Below, piece after piece: positions 33,161 to 42,046 of a stretch of DNA of 64,000 bases; positions within the stretch are counted from its first letter, which is position 1, and the number at the start of each line of letters is the position of its first letter. The stretch lies in contig JADJXG010000001.1 in NCBI GenBank assembly GCA_016715965.1, positions 1,555,501 to 1,619,500 of the forward strand, read 5' to 3'. The notes under the pieces were generated by a model. That model made no database searches. It was given only the letters and a program-made list of their open reading frames with translations, and was not told where the DNA came from. The translations under genes and the position numbers were made by a program. Source of the stretch: Saprospiraceae bacterium (GTDB taxonomy: Bacteria > Bacteroidota > Bacteroidia > Chitinophagales > Saprospiraceae).

Positions 33161-34243
33161 TCATTCGATGATGATTTTTTCCTGCAATACCTTTTCACCC
33201 TGGGTAATTTTGAGTACAACTGTTCCCTTGGCGTGTTCAATGTTAATTTCCTTTTCGTAGTTTCCATTAAAGTCATTTACTTTCTCGGAGTATATTTCTT
33301 TACCTGAGAGATCCACCACAGAGACATGGATGGGTGATTTAGAACCAGAATAAGAAATTTTTAAAAGCCCCTGACTTGGGTTGGGTGATCCTGAAAGATA
33401 CCTGATTTCAAGATTTTCTGAGGACTCCTGTTGAGAGGATTCATTTTTCTGTTTCCACTCCATTTCGAGTTCCTGCTTCAGCTCTTTTGCCTTCTCTTTC
33501 AATTTAATGGCTTCTTCTTTAAGCTCTTTTGCGCCCTCTCTCATCTGTTGCTTGAATTCTTCAGAATCAAAATGAAAATTTTTAAAGCCAGCCGGTTTGC
33601 ACATTTCAGGAGTGCAGGCGCCAAGCGTTACATTGGTTTTTTCTGTTTCACCATTGCGCAGATAACTGACTTTGATTTTGTCATTAATTTTTAATCCGGA
33701 TAGGGCTCCTATCGCGGACTCAACATCGGTAATTTTGGTGTTGTTGATTTTTAAGATAATATCACCTTCCTTCAATCCGGCGGCACTGGCACCACTGCCT
33801 TCAAAAATGCGTTCAATGGCAGCACCATTGGCGCCACCTGCATTTCTTAAGACGACTCCCATCACAGCCTTGTCTGGAGGACATTCAGCACCTGCCTTGG
33901 CACAGCATTTGCCTTTGGATTTGGCACAACAAGCTGATTTGCCTTCATTCTTGAAAACAATGACTTTATCATCCCCGTCAATGACCATGTTTTGATTTTC
34001 TCCATTTTTCCGGACGATGACCTTTACATCACCATCCGCCCCAGCTTCTTTCAATTCCGCTTCCACCATTTTTTGAATCTCCTCATCTGTCATGTTGTTT
34101 TGGTCTCCTCTGGAGATTTTTTTCACAATGATTTTCTTCTCCGTTTTTTCAGCGTTTTGATCTTTCGAATCGGAGGAATTGTTTTGTGCTTGCAAGGTCA
34201 ATATGCTGCACATCATTATTAATGCAAAAAAACTTTTTTTCAT
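33161..34243 (-). CDS. PDZ-domain protein with T9SS type A sorting domain
   Basis: A 360-residue exported protein: signal peptide (ends LTLQAQ, about residue 20), a Lys/Glu-rich linker, and a Cys-rich patch (ACCAKSKGKCCAKAGAEC). A PDZ domain spans residues about 127-215 (VMGVVLRNAGGANG, ASAAGLKEGDIILKINNTKI). A charged helix or coiled coil (residues 225-275, repeats of KELKEEAIKLKEKAKEL) and a type A sorting domain (SGSPNPSQGLLKISY to the end) follow. The PDZ carboxylate-binding loop appears intact, but there is no protease domain. The Cys cluster could bind metal or form disulfides. It lies 24 bp downstream of blaR1 and is the last gene of that operon, so it is probably induced with it. Confidence 0.82.
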   Translation of the reverse strand: MKKSFFALIMMCSILTLQAQNNSSDSKDQNAEKTEKKIIVKKISRGDQNNMTDEEIQKMVEAELKEAGADGDVKVIVRKNGENQNMVIDGDDKVIVFKNEGKSACCAKSKGKCCAKAGAECPPDKAVMGVVLRNAGGANGAAIERIFEGSGASAAGLKEGDIILKINNTKITDVESAIGALSGLKINDKIKVSYLRNGETEKTNVTLGACTPEMCKPAGFKNFHFDSEEFKQQMREGAKELKEEAIKLKEKAKELKQELEMEWKQKNESSQQESSENLEIRYLSGSPNPSQGLLKISYSGSKSPIHVSVVDLSGKEIYSEKVNDFNGNYEKEINIEHAKGTVVLKITQGEKVLQEKIIIE

Positions 34244-34267
34244 TTGAGTATAATTTATAAGTTAACT

Positions 34268-35809
34268 TTAATTGATTACAGAGCCATCGGTATTATAAAG
34301 TCCATGATTGGGAATGGAATTTCGGATATTTTTTAATTCCTCAAGTAGCATCAACTTGTTTCTATTTTCTTTGCTTCTTCTAAATGCCTCAGATTCTGAT
34401 ATCACCCTTAAATTTCTTAAGTTTGATTGCAAGGCCTCTTCCGTGATAAGCTGTATCCATTTTTTTAAGTCTGTTCTCTGATCAATAAGCATTGGTTCGA
34501 GATATTCGCTTTTAATGGTCATGGCGTATTGATTAAAACGGATTGTTTTTAAAGAATCTTTAAACGCAATGGGTTTTTCTTGAGCTTTTAATGGATTGTA
34601 TTCGTTGATTGGAATTTGGAGGTTTGGATTGGGTAAATCCTTTGACTCCAAATGAAGAACTATTTCTGTGCGATCTCTTTGGTCAATCTCATTTATATTT
34701 TTTGTTGGTTTGGCTTTTATCTTACTTTTTACTTTTTTTCTTTTTATCACATCACTTTTAAGAGATTCACCAGAATTATCGGCGCACTCGACTGAAGAAA
34801 AGCCCAACAAATGATTGGTTTGAGTCTGTAGGAAATGAGCAGTAAACTTTTGTGAATCCATAAATACAGAAACCATTGCTAGAAAAGCACTGAGAAATAT
34901 AAATCCCGGAATTTTATAAGAATAGTCCATTGGTACCGGTAATCTCAACAAATTTTTAACTCTTTTGAGAAGTTGATTCTTCTCTGTGGCAAAAGCAACA
35001 ATGCGATGATGATTGTTAAGCGAAGGATCTTCTCCAAGCTTCAGGATCAATGAGGCATAGGCATGTAGATCTGGTAAAAAGCTGACCGCTTGTTCGTCTG
35101 CACAAAGCTCACGGTGAAATTTAACTTTCGAACTTAAGTATTGAACACCCGGATTAAAGAAAAATACCAGATCGCAAAAGTGACAGATCAGATTAAAAAC
35201 ATGATCACCGGCTTTAAGATGGGACAATTCATGTGCTAGAATACACTCAGCCTCCTGATACGAAAGTTTGTTGACCCAGCAAGTGGGGACAACCACCATT
35301 GGTTTGAGTACACCATAGACAAAGGCAGACTGAACTTTGTTGGAATGCAAGAAAATAATTTTGACTGGAATCGCCATTTTTGATTTCAAGCTTTCAAAAA
35401 TTTGGTACCAGTGTTCCGGAAAATGATGACCCCCATTGTTTTTAATTTCAGAGATATATCGATAGGATCTAATGTACCTCATTCCGAAATAGGCAAAACC
35501 GATCAGCCAGATTCCAAATGCCAATACACCAAAATTGGAATTTGAGAAATCCCCGGAAATGGCAATGAAAGGTAAAATGTTCAGGATTTCTAAATATTCC
35601 AGAACAAATGATGCAGACACGCAAAAAACAAAAAAGACCAACACGCTCTTGTAAAGTGCATTTCTTGCGTGATTGCTTTGGATTAATTTTGATTTTTCAA
35701 TCAGCATAATCACGCCAGTGAGAAATCCGGCTATCCACAAGGAATGAAGCAGCATCCAACTAAATGCGTTGGCAACATCCATGGCAAAATCTAGAACAGA
35801 GTTTTCCAT
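34268..35809 (-). CDS. BlaR1/MecR1-like M56 membrane metallopeptidase
   Basis: A 513-residue M56 protease with N-terminal membrane helices (residues ~12-35, 52-70, 94-112), the zinc motif HELSH (193-197, in ECILAHELSHLKAGDHV), the downstream HRELCADEQAV glutamate segment, and a further helix near residue 310. In the BlaR1 paradigm such a protease, once its sensor is triggered, leads to cleavage of BlaI and derepression. The ~200-residue C-terminal tail here has no transpeptidase-like SxxK or KTG motifs, so it is not a beta-lactam sensor of the classic type. The signal is unknown. It lies 12 bp downstream of the BlaI gene. Confidence 0.9.
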   Translation of the reverse strand: MENSVLDFAMDVANAFSWMLLHSLWIAGFLTGVIMLIEKSKLIQSNHARNALYKSVLVFFVFCVSASFVLEYLEILNILPFIAISGDFSNSNFGVLAFGIWLIGFAYFGMRYIRSYRYISEIKNNGGHHFPEHWYQIFESLKSKMAIPVKIIFLHSNKVQSAFVYGVLKPMVVVPTCWVNKLSYQEAECILAHELSHLKAGDHVFNLICHFCDLVFFFNPGVQYLSSKVKFHRELCADEQAVSFLPDLHAYASLILKLGEDPSLNNHHRIVAFATEKNQLLKRVKNLLRLPVPMDYSYKIPGFIFLSAFLAMVSVFMDSQKFTAHFLQTQTNHLLGFSSVECADNSGESLKSDVIKRKKVKSKIKAKPTKNINEIDQRDRTEIVLHLESKDLPNPNLQIPINEYNPLKAQEKPIAFKDSLKTIRFNQYAMTIKSEYLEPMLIDQRTDLKKWIQLITEEALQSNLRNLRVISESEAFRRSKENRNKLMLLEELKNIRNSIPNHGLYNTDGSVIN

Positions 35810-35821
35810 TTGCTTTGAGAT

Positions 35822-36205
35822 TTAATGTTTGTTTTCGAGCTGCTTGATCAAAGACTTTATTTCTTCTAGCTCAGCTTCATTGGGTTTGTAATGTCCAAGC
35901 GTTTGAATGACCATCTCCAAAGCGGATCCTTCAAATACTTCATCCACCAGCTCGGTTAACGCGGAAGTTTTTAAGGATTCCTCTTCCAAAATGGCAGAGT
36001 AAGTATGTGTTTTACCGGTTAATTCTCTAGAGATTAATCCTTTTTCAGTCATGATCTGCATCAGTTTAAGGGTAGTTGTATAACCGGTATCTTTGTACTG
36101 TTGAATTAATTCATGGACATTTTTTACGGTACTGGGACCATGTTTCCACAAAATTTGGAGAATATCCAGTTCTGATTCTGTTGGTTTGTATTTATGAGTT
36201 GCCAT
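35822..36205 (-). CDS. BlaI/MecI-family transcriptional repressor
   Basis: A 127-residue winged-helix repressor. The N-terminal domain (residues 1-75) has the family pattern PTESELDILQILWKHGPSTV, TTLKLMQIMTEKGLI and the wing GKTHTYSAI. A C-terminal dimerisation helix region follows. It is the first gene of the unit blaI-blaR1-PDZ. A -7 box lies 24 bp upstream and a perfect palindrome (36254-36269) covers the expected -33 zone, so autorepression is likely. The same palindrome lies before the M16 peptidase gene about 25.7 kb away. Confidence 0.92.
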   Translation of the reverse strand: MATHKYKPTESELDILQILWKHGPSTVKNVHELIQQYKDTGYTTTLKLMQIMTEKGLISRELTGKTHTYSAILEEESLKTSALTELVDEVFEGSALEMVIQTLGHYKPNEAELEEIKSLIKQLENKH

Positions 36206-36228
36206 ATCCTTGACCCTTCAATTCAGAG

Positions 36229-36236
36229 CAAAGATA
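36229..36236 (-). promoter_or_regulatory. Candidate -7 box TATCTTTG for blaI
   Basis: TATCTTTG on the minus strand matches TAnnTTTG, 24 bp upstream of the blaI ATG. The -33 position falls at about 36255, within the operator palindrome. Confidence 0.6.
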
Positions 36237-36253
36237 ATCTTTTTCTGTCAATG

Positions 36254-36269
36254 TACGAAAGATTTCGTA
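36254..36269. promoter_or_regulatory. BlaI-type operator palindrome
   Basis: TACGAAAGATTTCGTA is an inverted repeat with 7-bp arms (TACGAAA/TTTCGTA) and a two-base centre. It overlaps the expected -33 region of the blaI promoter, as expected for an autoregulated repressor. It differs from the palindrome at 10535-10550 only in its two central bases. Confidence 0.75.
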
Positions 36270-36282
36270 TTTTAAGAAGAAT

Positions 36283-38922
36283 TTAACGTAGGCTTTTTAC
36301 AAACAACAATTTTTCCTGCTTTTTACCATCCGTAATGGATAAAATGTATGCTCCGGGCATTAATTGTTCAATATTTATGCTGTACTGGTTTTGATCCAAT
36401 TGCTTTGTATAAGTATTTGCAATGGTTTTTCCGGTGGCATCAAATATCCTAAAGTTTATATCTCTTGTTTCAAACCCCTTTATGCGGACCCATAATTCAT
36501 TTTGAGCAGGATTGGGGTACAAGGTGGATGTATGTTCTAAGTAATTTTTAGTAGATACGCGTAGAGGAATCACAAATTTTTGTTTTGTCTGACACCCATT
36601 TGCATCGGTAAGGACAAGCTCATATTCTCCCGCAGCAAGGTTTTCGGGGTCAAAATTGCCGGTAATACGATAAGTATAAGGTGGTACACCACCAGAAGAT
36701 CCTACGGAAAGCAATTTTCCCCGCTGACCACCGGGTATTTCTCCCAATACCTGAATGCTGTCTATAACCAATGCATCGAAAGAAGGTAAATCAAATTCAA
36801 AACTGGCTTTTGTATTTTTAGAGGAACTTATTAACACGGATACTTTACCAACTACTTTGGAAGAATAAGAAAGTTTGCTTTCTCCCTGACTCCATTCAAA
36901 TTCAAAAGGCCCCGCACCATCTATTGTATCCAGGTAAATGATCGTACTATCGCCAAAACACAAGATGGGTGGATCTATCCTGGAAGCCCTCAGCCTTGGA
37001 GTGCTGCACAAATAATCCAATTTTACTTCTGTGGTATCTGAATTACAAGGCCCAGATGCGATCAGCTGTAAGTTGGCTGCCCCGTCTACTTCACAATCTA
37101 TCCTATAATCTATGGCAGAATCAGAACTTTGATAATCATTCAGATTCCAAATTAGTGTATTGTAATTGGTCGAGCGAGAATTAGCTTTTACAAATTCATA
37201 GTCCAGGACAAAATCCAAATCTGATTTTGTTTGATGATCCTTATTGATGGTAATGCTGTTTCTTGCACCGGGAGAATTCATATAAAAACTTCCGCTTGCG
37301 TTTGTAATCAACTTCGTAGCAGTAACAAGGTAGTCAAACGTCGAATCCAAAGGAAGGCAGCGATCAATATAAAGGGTGTCTTTGATATCGCTTGCAACGA
37401 TTTTGTAATATAGCTCTGATCCTGATTTTCTGTAAACATTATACCCTTCTGTGGCATCAGCAGAAGCGGTCCAGTTGAGATTCACTTGTCCAGTCTCTTC
37501 TAAAATGATCAAATTTTTCGGGCCTGAGATAGGATACATATTTAAACTCGGATCTCCGAGCAAAGCCATGTGGGTACCTCTTAAACCAGTTGGACTGACC
37601 TCATATTGTGTGCCGTTGTTGTTCATCGATGTTCTTGCACTGAAACCAATGTTAAAACCAAGCGCCATGTGGTGAAACTGCCAACCGGGCCTTCCTGCCC
37701 AGGCACAAGTCAAAATGGTCCCACTTCCCAGGGATGAACGCATAAAATTGTTCTGACTATCCCAGTCCCCGTGATAACTTCCAAATAACAAAGTAAAAAT
37801 ACCTCTCAGGGAATCAACAGCCATGTTTGCTGAAGTGGATATTCCTCCTGCAGAGGTATAGGTTCCACCACCGCAACCATAAGACCAAAGATGACTTTCT
37901 GTCAATAAAGAGTTTCGGTAATTACCGTTGATGACCGAATCGGGTCCAAAAAATGGAACAAAATTCTTGAAGCCTGTTGACCCAAAGTATTCTCCCTGAA
38001 AATTAAAATTGTCCATGACCACCGCTTTGTGATTTGCCCTTATCTGAGCTGTTCTGAACAAGTGGTTTTTATTGAGATACTTTTTGAGGAGTTGGATTTC
38101 TGAAATTCCCATCACCGGCATATCAAAAAAGTCAAGCCTTCCGACTTCCAGATCGGCATCACTTGGTAAAAGACTTTGGTCAAATTTTCCATCACCGGGT
38201 ATGTTCTTGTTTTGGTTTCGGGCAGGACCGTTGTTATTCACCGAGACATCGGTCCAATTGCCATCGATGTCAGCATAATAAGTATCCGCCGGCCAGGCAC
38301 CGGTGTGATCCGGAGTATGCCCATCCCAAGGTGTATTTCCGGAATAGGGTACTGCCACATGTCCGACAATAAAAACAGTGGTCAAGCCAGGAACAGAATT
38401 TCTAAGGTTGCGAATGTTATTTCTGACCTGAATTGCAGTGTAATTCTGTGGTACATCTTCTCTCAATACATGCCAGCTTTCATTTTCAAGATCGCTGATG
38501 AGCCTGGACAATTCATTTTGTAGGCTGTCTTTGATCCGGCCTTCTACCAAAATCAAAATAGATTTTTTGGGAGGAAGGGCTGGCACTCTGATCCCGCCAG
38601 TTAAAAATCCTGAAGCATTGATGTTCATTCCAAGTCTTCTGACCCTATATTCATAGGCCACGCCTCTGACGACCGTTGTGTCTCTAAAACTTGATACAGA
38701 ACCCGTCAAAGTGGCTAAAGAAACACCCCAGTTGGTGGATCCTAAAACCCTTCGGTGTATGACGTAATTTATTTCATTGTTTTCAAGGATCCAATTTAAG
38801 GTAATGGCTGGTTTGGATTCATCTACCTGCGCAGAAACACGCACTGATGCCAACTGGGACCAGTTTTGGGCTTGTAAACACAAAACTGTTAAATTTAAAA
38901 GGAAGGTTAAAGTCCGCTTCAT
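36283..38922 (-). CDS. C25-like (gingipain-fold) secreted protein with T9SS type A sorting domain
   Basis: An 879-residue protein: signal peptide (ends CLQAQ, about residue 19), an N-terminal FN3-like domain (residues 30-112) and a C25/caspase-fold domain (residues ~118-465). C25-type landmarks are WPADTYYADIDGNW, DADLEVGRLDF, the His candidate in GSYHGDWD (His384), the Cys candidate in ILTCAWAGRPG (Cys406) and the ending ALLGDPSLNMYP. A second FN3-like domain, a PKD/SprB-like repeat region and a type A sorting domain (STLYPNPAQNELWV to the C-terminus) follow. The His/Cys pair suggests an active cysteine peptidase; I cannot tell its specificity. It lies directly upstream of blaI with a 77-bp gap, in the same orientation. 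Confidence 0.8.
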   Translation of the reverse strand: MKRTLTFLLNLTVLCLQAQNWSQLASVRVSAQVDESKPAITLNWILENNEINYVIHRRVLGSTNWGVSLATLTGSVSSFRDTTVVRGVAYEYRVRRLGMNINASGFLTGGIRVPALPPKKSILILVEGRIKDSLQNELSRLISDLENESWHVLREDVPQNYTAIQVRNNIRNLRNSVPGLTTVFIVGHVAVPYSGNTPWDGHTPDHTGAWPADTYYADIDGNWTDVSVNNNGPARNQNKNIPGDGKFDQSLLPSDADLEVGRLDFFDMPVMGISEIQLLKKYLNKNHLFRTAQIRANHKAVVMDNFNFQGEYFGSTGFKNFVPFFGPDSVINGNYRNSLLTESHLWSYGCGGGTYTSAGGISTSANMAVDSLRGIFTLLFGSYHGDWDSQNNFMRSSLGSGTILTCAWAGRPGWQFHHMALGFNIGFSARTSMNNNGTQYEVSPTGLRGTHMALLGDPSLNMYPISGPKNLIILEETGQVNLNWTASADATEGYNVYRKSGSELYYKIVASDIKDTLYIDRCLPLDSTFDYLVTATKLITNASGSFYMNSPGARNSITINKDHQTKSDLDFVLDYEFVKANSRSTNYNTLIWNLNDYQSSDSAIDYRIDCEVDGAANLQLIASGPCNSDTTEVKLDYLCSTPRLRASRIDPPILCFGDSTIIYLDTIDGAGPFEFEWSQGESKLSYSSKVVGKVSVLISSSKNTKASFEFDLPSFDALVIDSIQVLGEIPGGQRGKLLSVGSSGGVPPYTYRITGNFDPENLAAGEYELVLTDANGCQTKQKFVIPLRVSTKNYLEHTSTLYPNPAQNELWVRIKGFETRDINFRIFDATGKTIANTYTKQLDQNQYSINIEQLMPGAYILSITDGKKQEKLLFVKSLR

Positions 38923-38948
38923 AATTCTGATTTCCCTAATTAAAAATA

Positions 38949-38956
38949 CAAAAGTA
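38949..38956 (-). promoter_or_regulatory. Candidate -7 box TACTTTTG
   Basis: TACTTTTG on the minus strand matches TAnnTTTG, 26 bp upstream of the ATG of the C25-like protein gene. Confidence 0.5.
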
Positions 38957-39007
38957 TGAAAATGAGCTAACAGCCATTTAGAAATAATGTCAATTAAAAC
39001 TAGTTGA

Positions 39008-39589
39008 TTAAGTATTCTTCAGGTACTGTGCTGCTGCAACCAGCTCTTCATAAAAGTCCGGACCAAATTTACGAACAATGGGTTCTTTTAAAAAGAGATA
39101 CAATGGAAGTTTATCTTTTTCTCCCGCTCTACAGGCAGCGCCGCAAATTTCCCATCGGTGGTAATTGACAGCGGTAAAGCCCAATTCCTTATTTTCAGTA
39201 ACTCGGATCGGGTACAAATGGCAGGAAATGGGTTTTTTGAAATTTGTCAGACCTTTTTCATACGCTTTTTCAATGCTGCAATATGCGATTCCCATTGGAT
39301 CTCTCCCCATAAAAACGCAGGCCCCATCCGGCATCAATTGGGTGACCTTCGCGCGGGCTTCTTTGTGATACATTGATGTTCCTGAATTCTGGAGTTTGGC
39401 AAATGACTCAGGAGAAATAAATTCTTTCACAATATCTTGTATCGAAGAAAGTATCTCCGACTCCTCATCGGTCAGTGGAGCTCCGTAATCGCCTTCAATA
39501 CAACAAGCACCTTTGCATGCGCTCAACTCACATCTGAAATAAGAGTTCAATACCTCATCGCTGATCAAAACGTCTCCAATGGCTATCAT
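39008..39589 (-). CDS. DUF3109 family protein (cysteine-rich, YkgJ-like)
   Basis: A 193-residue cytoplasmic protein with conserved cysteines: FRCELSACKGACCIEGDYG near the N-terminus, then CVFMG, YCSIEKAY, SCHLYP and ICGAAC. This is the DUF3109 family of Bacteroidota, related in pattern to the zinc/iron-chelating YkgJ type. The spacing of cysteines would suit binding of a metal or an Fe-S cluster. Its function is not known. It appears to be a single gene, 52 bp from the response-regulator gene and in the same orientation. Confidence 0.88.
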   Translation of the reverse strand: MIAIGDVLISDEVLNSYFRCELSACKGACCIEGDYGAPLTDEESEILSSIQDIVKEFISPESFAKLQNSGTSMYHKEARAKVTQLMPDGACVFMGRDPMGIAYCSIEKAYEKGLTNFKKPISCHLYPIRVTENKELGFTAVNYHRWEICGAACRAGEKDKLPLYLFLKEPIVRKFGPDFYEELVAAAQYLKNT

Positions 39590-39641
39590 ATAGATCCATT
39601 TAAATCAACACCAACACCATAACAATCAAGACCATGGTATT

Positions 39642-40397
39642 TTACAATTCAGAACCGGCTTCTCCGTGGATCACCATCCGGAATCCACTCCCATGAATAT
39701 TCGTTATTTCTATGCTCTTGTCTTCTGCAAAATATTTTCTAAGTTTGGTCACAAAAACATCCATACTTCTGGCGGTAAAATAATTGTCCTCTCCCCAGAT
39801 TTTGGTCAATGCTTCTGATCTTGGTAAAATATTGTTTCTGCGATCACTAAACATTCTGAGCAGTTGGGCTTCTTTTGGACTCAATTTAAATTTTTCAACG
39901 ATATCATCTCCATTCTTGAAGTAGAGAACCCGTAGAGGATAATTGAAAACATATTTTCCAATATGGTATTCAACTTGTTCTGTCTGCTCACCTTCTTTCA
40001 ATTTATGGGATCTTTTCAAGATCGCAATGATTCTGTATAACAATTCTTCGGAGTTAAATGGCTTTGTGATATAATCATCAGCTCCAATTTTAAATCCTTC
40101 CACAATATCTTCCTTCAGCGTTTTAGCTGTCAAAAAAATAATTGGTATGTCAGCATTTTTAGAACGAATGTCTTTGGCCAGTGTAAACCCATCCCGACGC
40201 GGCATCATGACATCCAGGATACAAAGGTCGTATTCGCCACGTCTGAATTGTTCAAATCCATCAATCCCATCAACGGCGAGATCAACATCATAATCGTGCA
40301 TCTCCAAATAGGATTTAAGCACATCTCCAAAATTGCGATCGTCTTCAACCAGAAGAATCTTTGTGTTTTTGTTTGAATCAGGGTTGCCAGCTGTCAT
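39642..40397 (-). CDS. OmpR-family response regulator (RprY-like)
   Basis: A 251-residue two-domain regulator. The receiver domain has acidic pocket residues Asp19/Asp20 (LVEDDRNFGD), phospho-acceptor Asp62 (LCILDVMMPRRDG), the Thr switch (FLTAK) and Lys in ITKPF. The C-terminal winged helix (residues ~145-245) has LSPKEAQLLRMFSDRRN and YFTARSMDVFVTKLRKYF. The length, including a C-terminal extension after FRMVIHG, resembles Bacteroides RprY. The upstream gene is its histidine kinase, 45 bp away and in the same direction, so they form a pair. Confidence 0.93.
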   Translation of the reverse strand: MTAGNPDSNKNTKILLVEDDRNFGDVLKSYLEMHDYDVDLAVDGIDGFEQFRRGEYDLCILDVMMPRRDGFTLAKDIRSKNADIPIIFLTAKTLKEDIVEGFKIGADDYITKPFNSEELLYRIIAILKRSHKLKEGEQTEQVEYHIGKYVFNYPLRVLYFKNGDDIVEKFKLSPKEAQLLRMFSDRRNNILPRSEALTKIWGEDNYFTARSMDVFVTKLRKYFAEDKSIEITNIHGSGFRMVIHGEAGSEL

Positions 40398-40442
40398 CTT
40401 AGTTTTTGTTTAGTAGTATGAACGAATGAATGAACAAAATAT

Positions 40443-41948
40443 TTAAGTATTTCTCCATAATTTGGAATGTTGGGGCAAAAATACGGTAAACACACTTCCT
40501 TTACCTGGTTCACTATCGACCTCGATGGTACCATGGTGGGCCTGAACCATTGCTTTGACGTAACTCAGTCCCAATCCAAATCCCTTTACATTGTGCACGT
40601 TGCCGGTGGGAACCCGGTAGAATTTTTCAAATATAAGTTTCAGATTGTCCCTGCTCATACCTATACCCTTGTCTGATACTTTGATCAACAATCCTTTTTT
40701 GACATTGGAACTGTGGATGGATATTTCCGGTGTCTCGGGAGAATATTTATTTGCATTGTCCAGCAGATTGTAAATAATATTGGTGAGATGGGTCTGATCG
40801 GCTTTGATGTTGGGATCAGAAGCATCGAGAAACATTTGAATTTTTCCTCCCTTTTGGGTCACTTGAAGGTCAATATTTTGGACAGCCTCCCGAATGATGT
40901 CGTGTACATTGAGTTCTTTGGGGTTCAGTTGAAAATCTTGTTTGTCCAAAAGAGCCATTTGTAGCACCTTTTCTACCTGACTCAGCATTCTCCTGTTTTC
41001 CTGTTTGATAATGCCCATAAACCTCTGAATTTTTTCAGGGGATTGAATGATATTGGGCGAAAGAATTGAGTCTGAAGCAAGAGATATTGTGGCAATAGGT
41101 GTTTTGAATTCATGGGTCATATTATTGACAAAATCATTTTTGATTTCTGATAATTTCTTTTGTCTGAATATCACCAGGATCACATACACAAAACAGGCTA
41201 AGATTAGACCGGTCAGGATCAGAGAAAGGAAAACAATGGGAACCACATTCCGCCTGAGCCAGGATGTTTTCTTGGGAAAAATTACTTTTAAGGTACCGGG
41301 TGAACCCGCTGCACTGCTAAACAGAGCTACCTTGTAACTGGTTTCTTTCAGAATCTGATTGGGGTCTATGTCGGATTTGGAAGCCTTGGGTTTCTCCTTA
41401 AATCCCACCACATAATTTTCATTAAGGATCACAAAACTCTCCGTTTTATTGTCATAGACACCAAAATTGTAATTGAGGTCCAGATTCATCTCATGAAATT
41501 CGTGTTTGAGTAAGGCTGAGAGCTTCTGAGGATTGATCCTTTGCTCCAATCTGGCAGGGTGAATTCTTCGCTCTCGATCGATGAGTTCTACCAGTTGCTT
41601 TTTTTTGTCCCAGCTAAGAGTAGGATCAATTCTGGGATAATTGGTGGAGTCCATGTGGATGGACAATTGATTGCTCATCAATAACTTGGCATATTCCAAT
41701 AATTTGGTTTTGTCTTCCTGAGACCGATCACCTGAGTTGATCCACTTTTCGATTTGATTGATTTCCCAGTTTTCTTTTTCTTTTTCCAGTCGGTCTGCAA
41801 CCCTTTTGAGTGCTCCAATGACCTGATCTTCAAATTGTTTTTCGTTGAGCCTGATCGACCAGTTGATCCAGTAGAATTGTAACATGACCGTACCCAGTAA
41901 AGCCAGACTCATCACCACAATGACCAACCATATGGTTTTCTTGCTCAT
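40443..41948 (-). CDS. Sensor histidine kinase (RprX-like)
   Basis: A 501-residue inner-membrane kinase. Helix 1 (residues ~6-28), a ~200-residue periplasmic sensor, helix 2 (~236-261), a HisKA domain with the phosphorylated His279 in NNMTHEFKTPIATISLAS, and a HATPase domain are visible. The last has the N-box LLDNANKYSPE, the G1 box VSDKGIGMS, the F-box FEKFYRV and the G2 box GFGLGLSYVKAMV. The sensor region is not a recognised fold. It phosphorylates the response regulator encoded downstream. The signal is unknown; RprX/Y-type systems in Bacteroides respond to envelope or oxygen-related conditions. Confidence 0.94.
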   Translation of the reverse strand: MSKKTIWLVIVVMSLALLGTVMLQFYWINWSIRLNEKQFEDQVIGALKRVADRLEKEKENWEINQIEKWINSGDRSQEDKTKLLEYAKLLMSNQLSIHMDSTNYPRIDPTLSWDKKKQLVELIDRERRIHPARLEQRINPQKLSALLKHEFHEMNLDLNYNFGVYDNKTESFVILNENYVVGFKEKPKASKSDIDPNQILKETSYKVALFSSAAGSPGTLKVIFPKKTSWLRRNVVPIVFLSLILTGLILACFVYVILVIFRQKKLSEIKNDFVNNMTHEFKTPIATISLASDSILSPNIIQSPEKIQRFMGIIKQENRRMLSQVEKVLQMALLDKQDFQLNPKELNVHDIIREAVQNIDLQVTQKGGKIQMFLDASDPNIKADQTHLTNIIYNLLDNANKYSPETPEISIHSSNVKKGLLIKVSDKGIGMSRDNLKLIFEKFYRVPTGNVHNVKGFGLGLSYVKAMVQAHHGTIEVDSEPGKGSVFTVFLPQHSKLWRNT

Positions 41949-42046
41949 TTTTCCAATTTAATCATTTCCGTCATACCAATATCGGGAGATCAAAGACCTG
42001 AGAAAAACCAAATTCTTGACAATCGGTTCTGAGGTCTATCCTGATT

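Noticed and set aside
34268..36205. Beta-lactam resistance locus
   Set aside because: blaI-blaR1 are present, but no beta-lactamase gene is adjacent and the BlaR1-like protein lacks a penicillin-binding domain.
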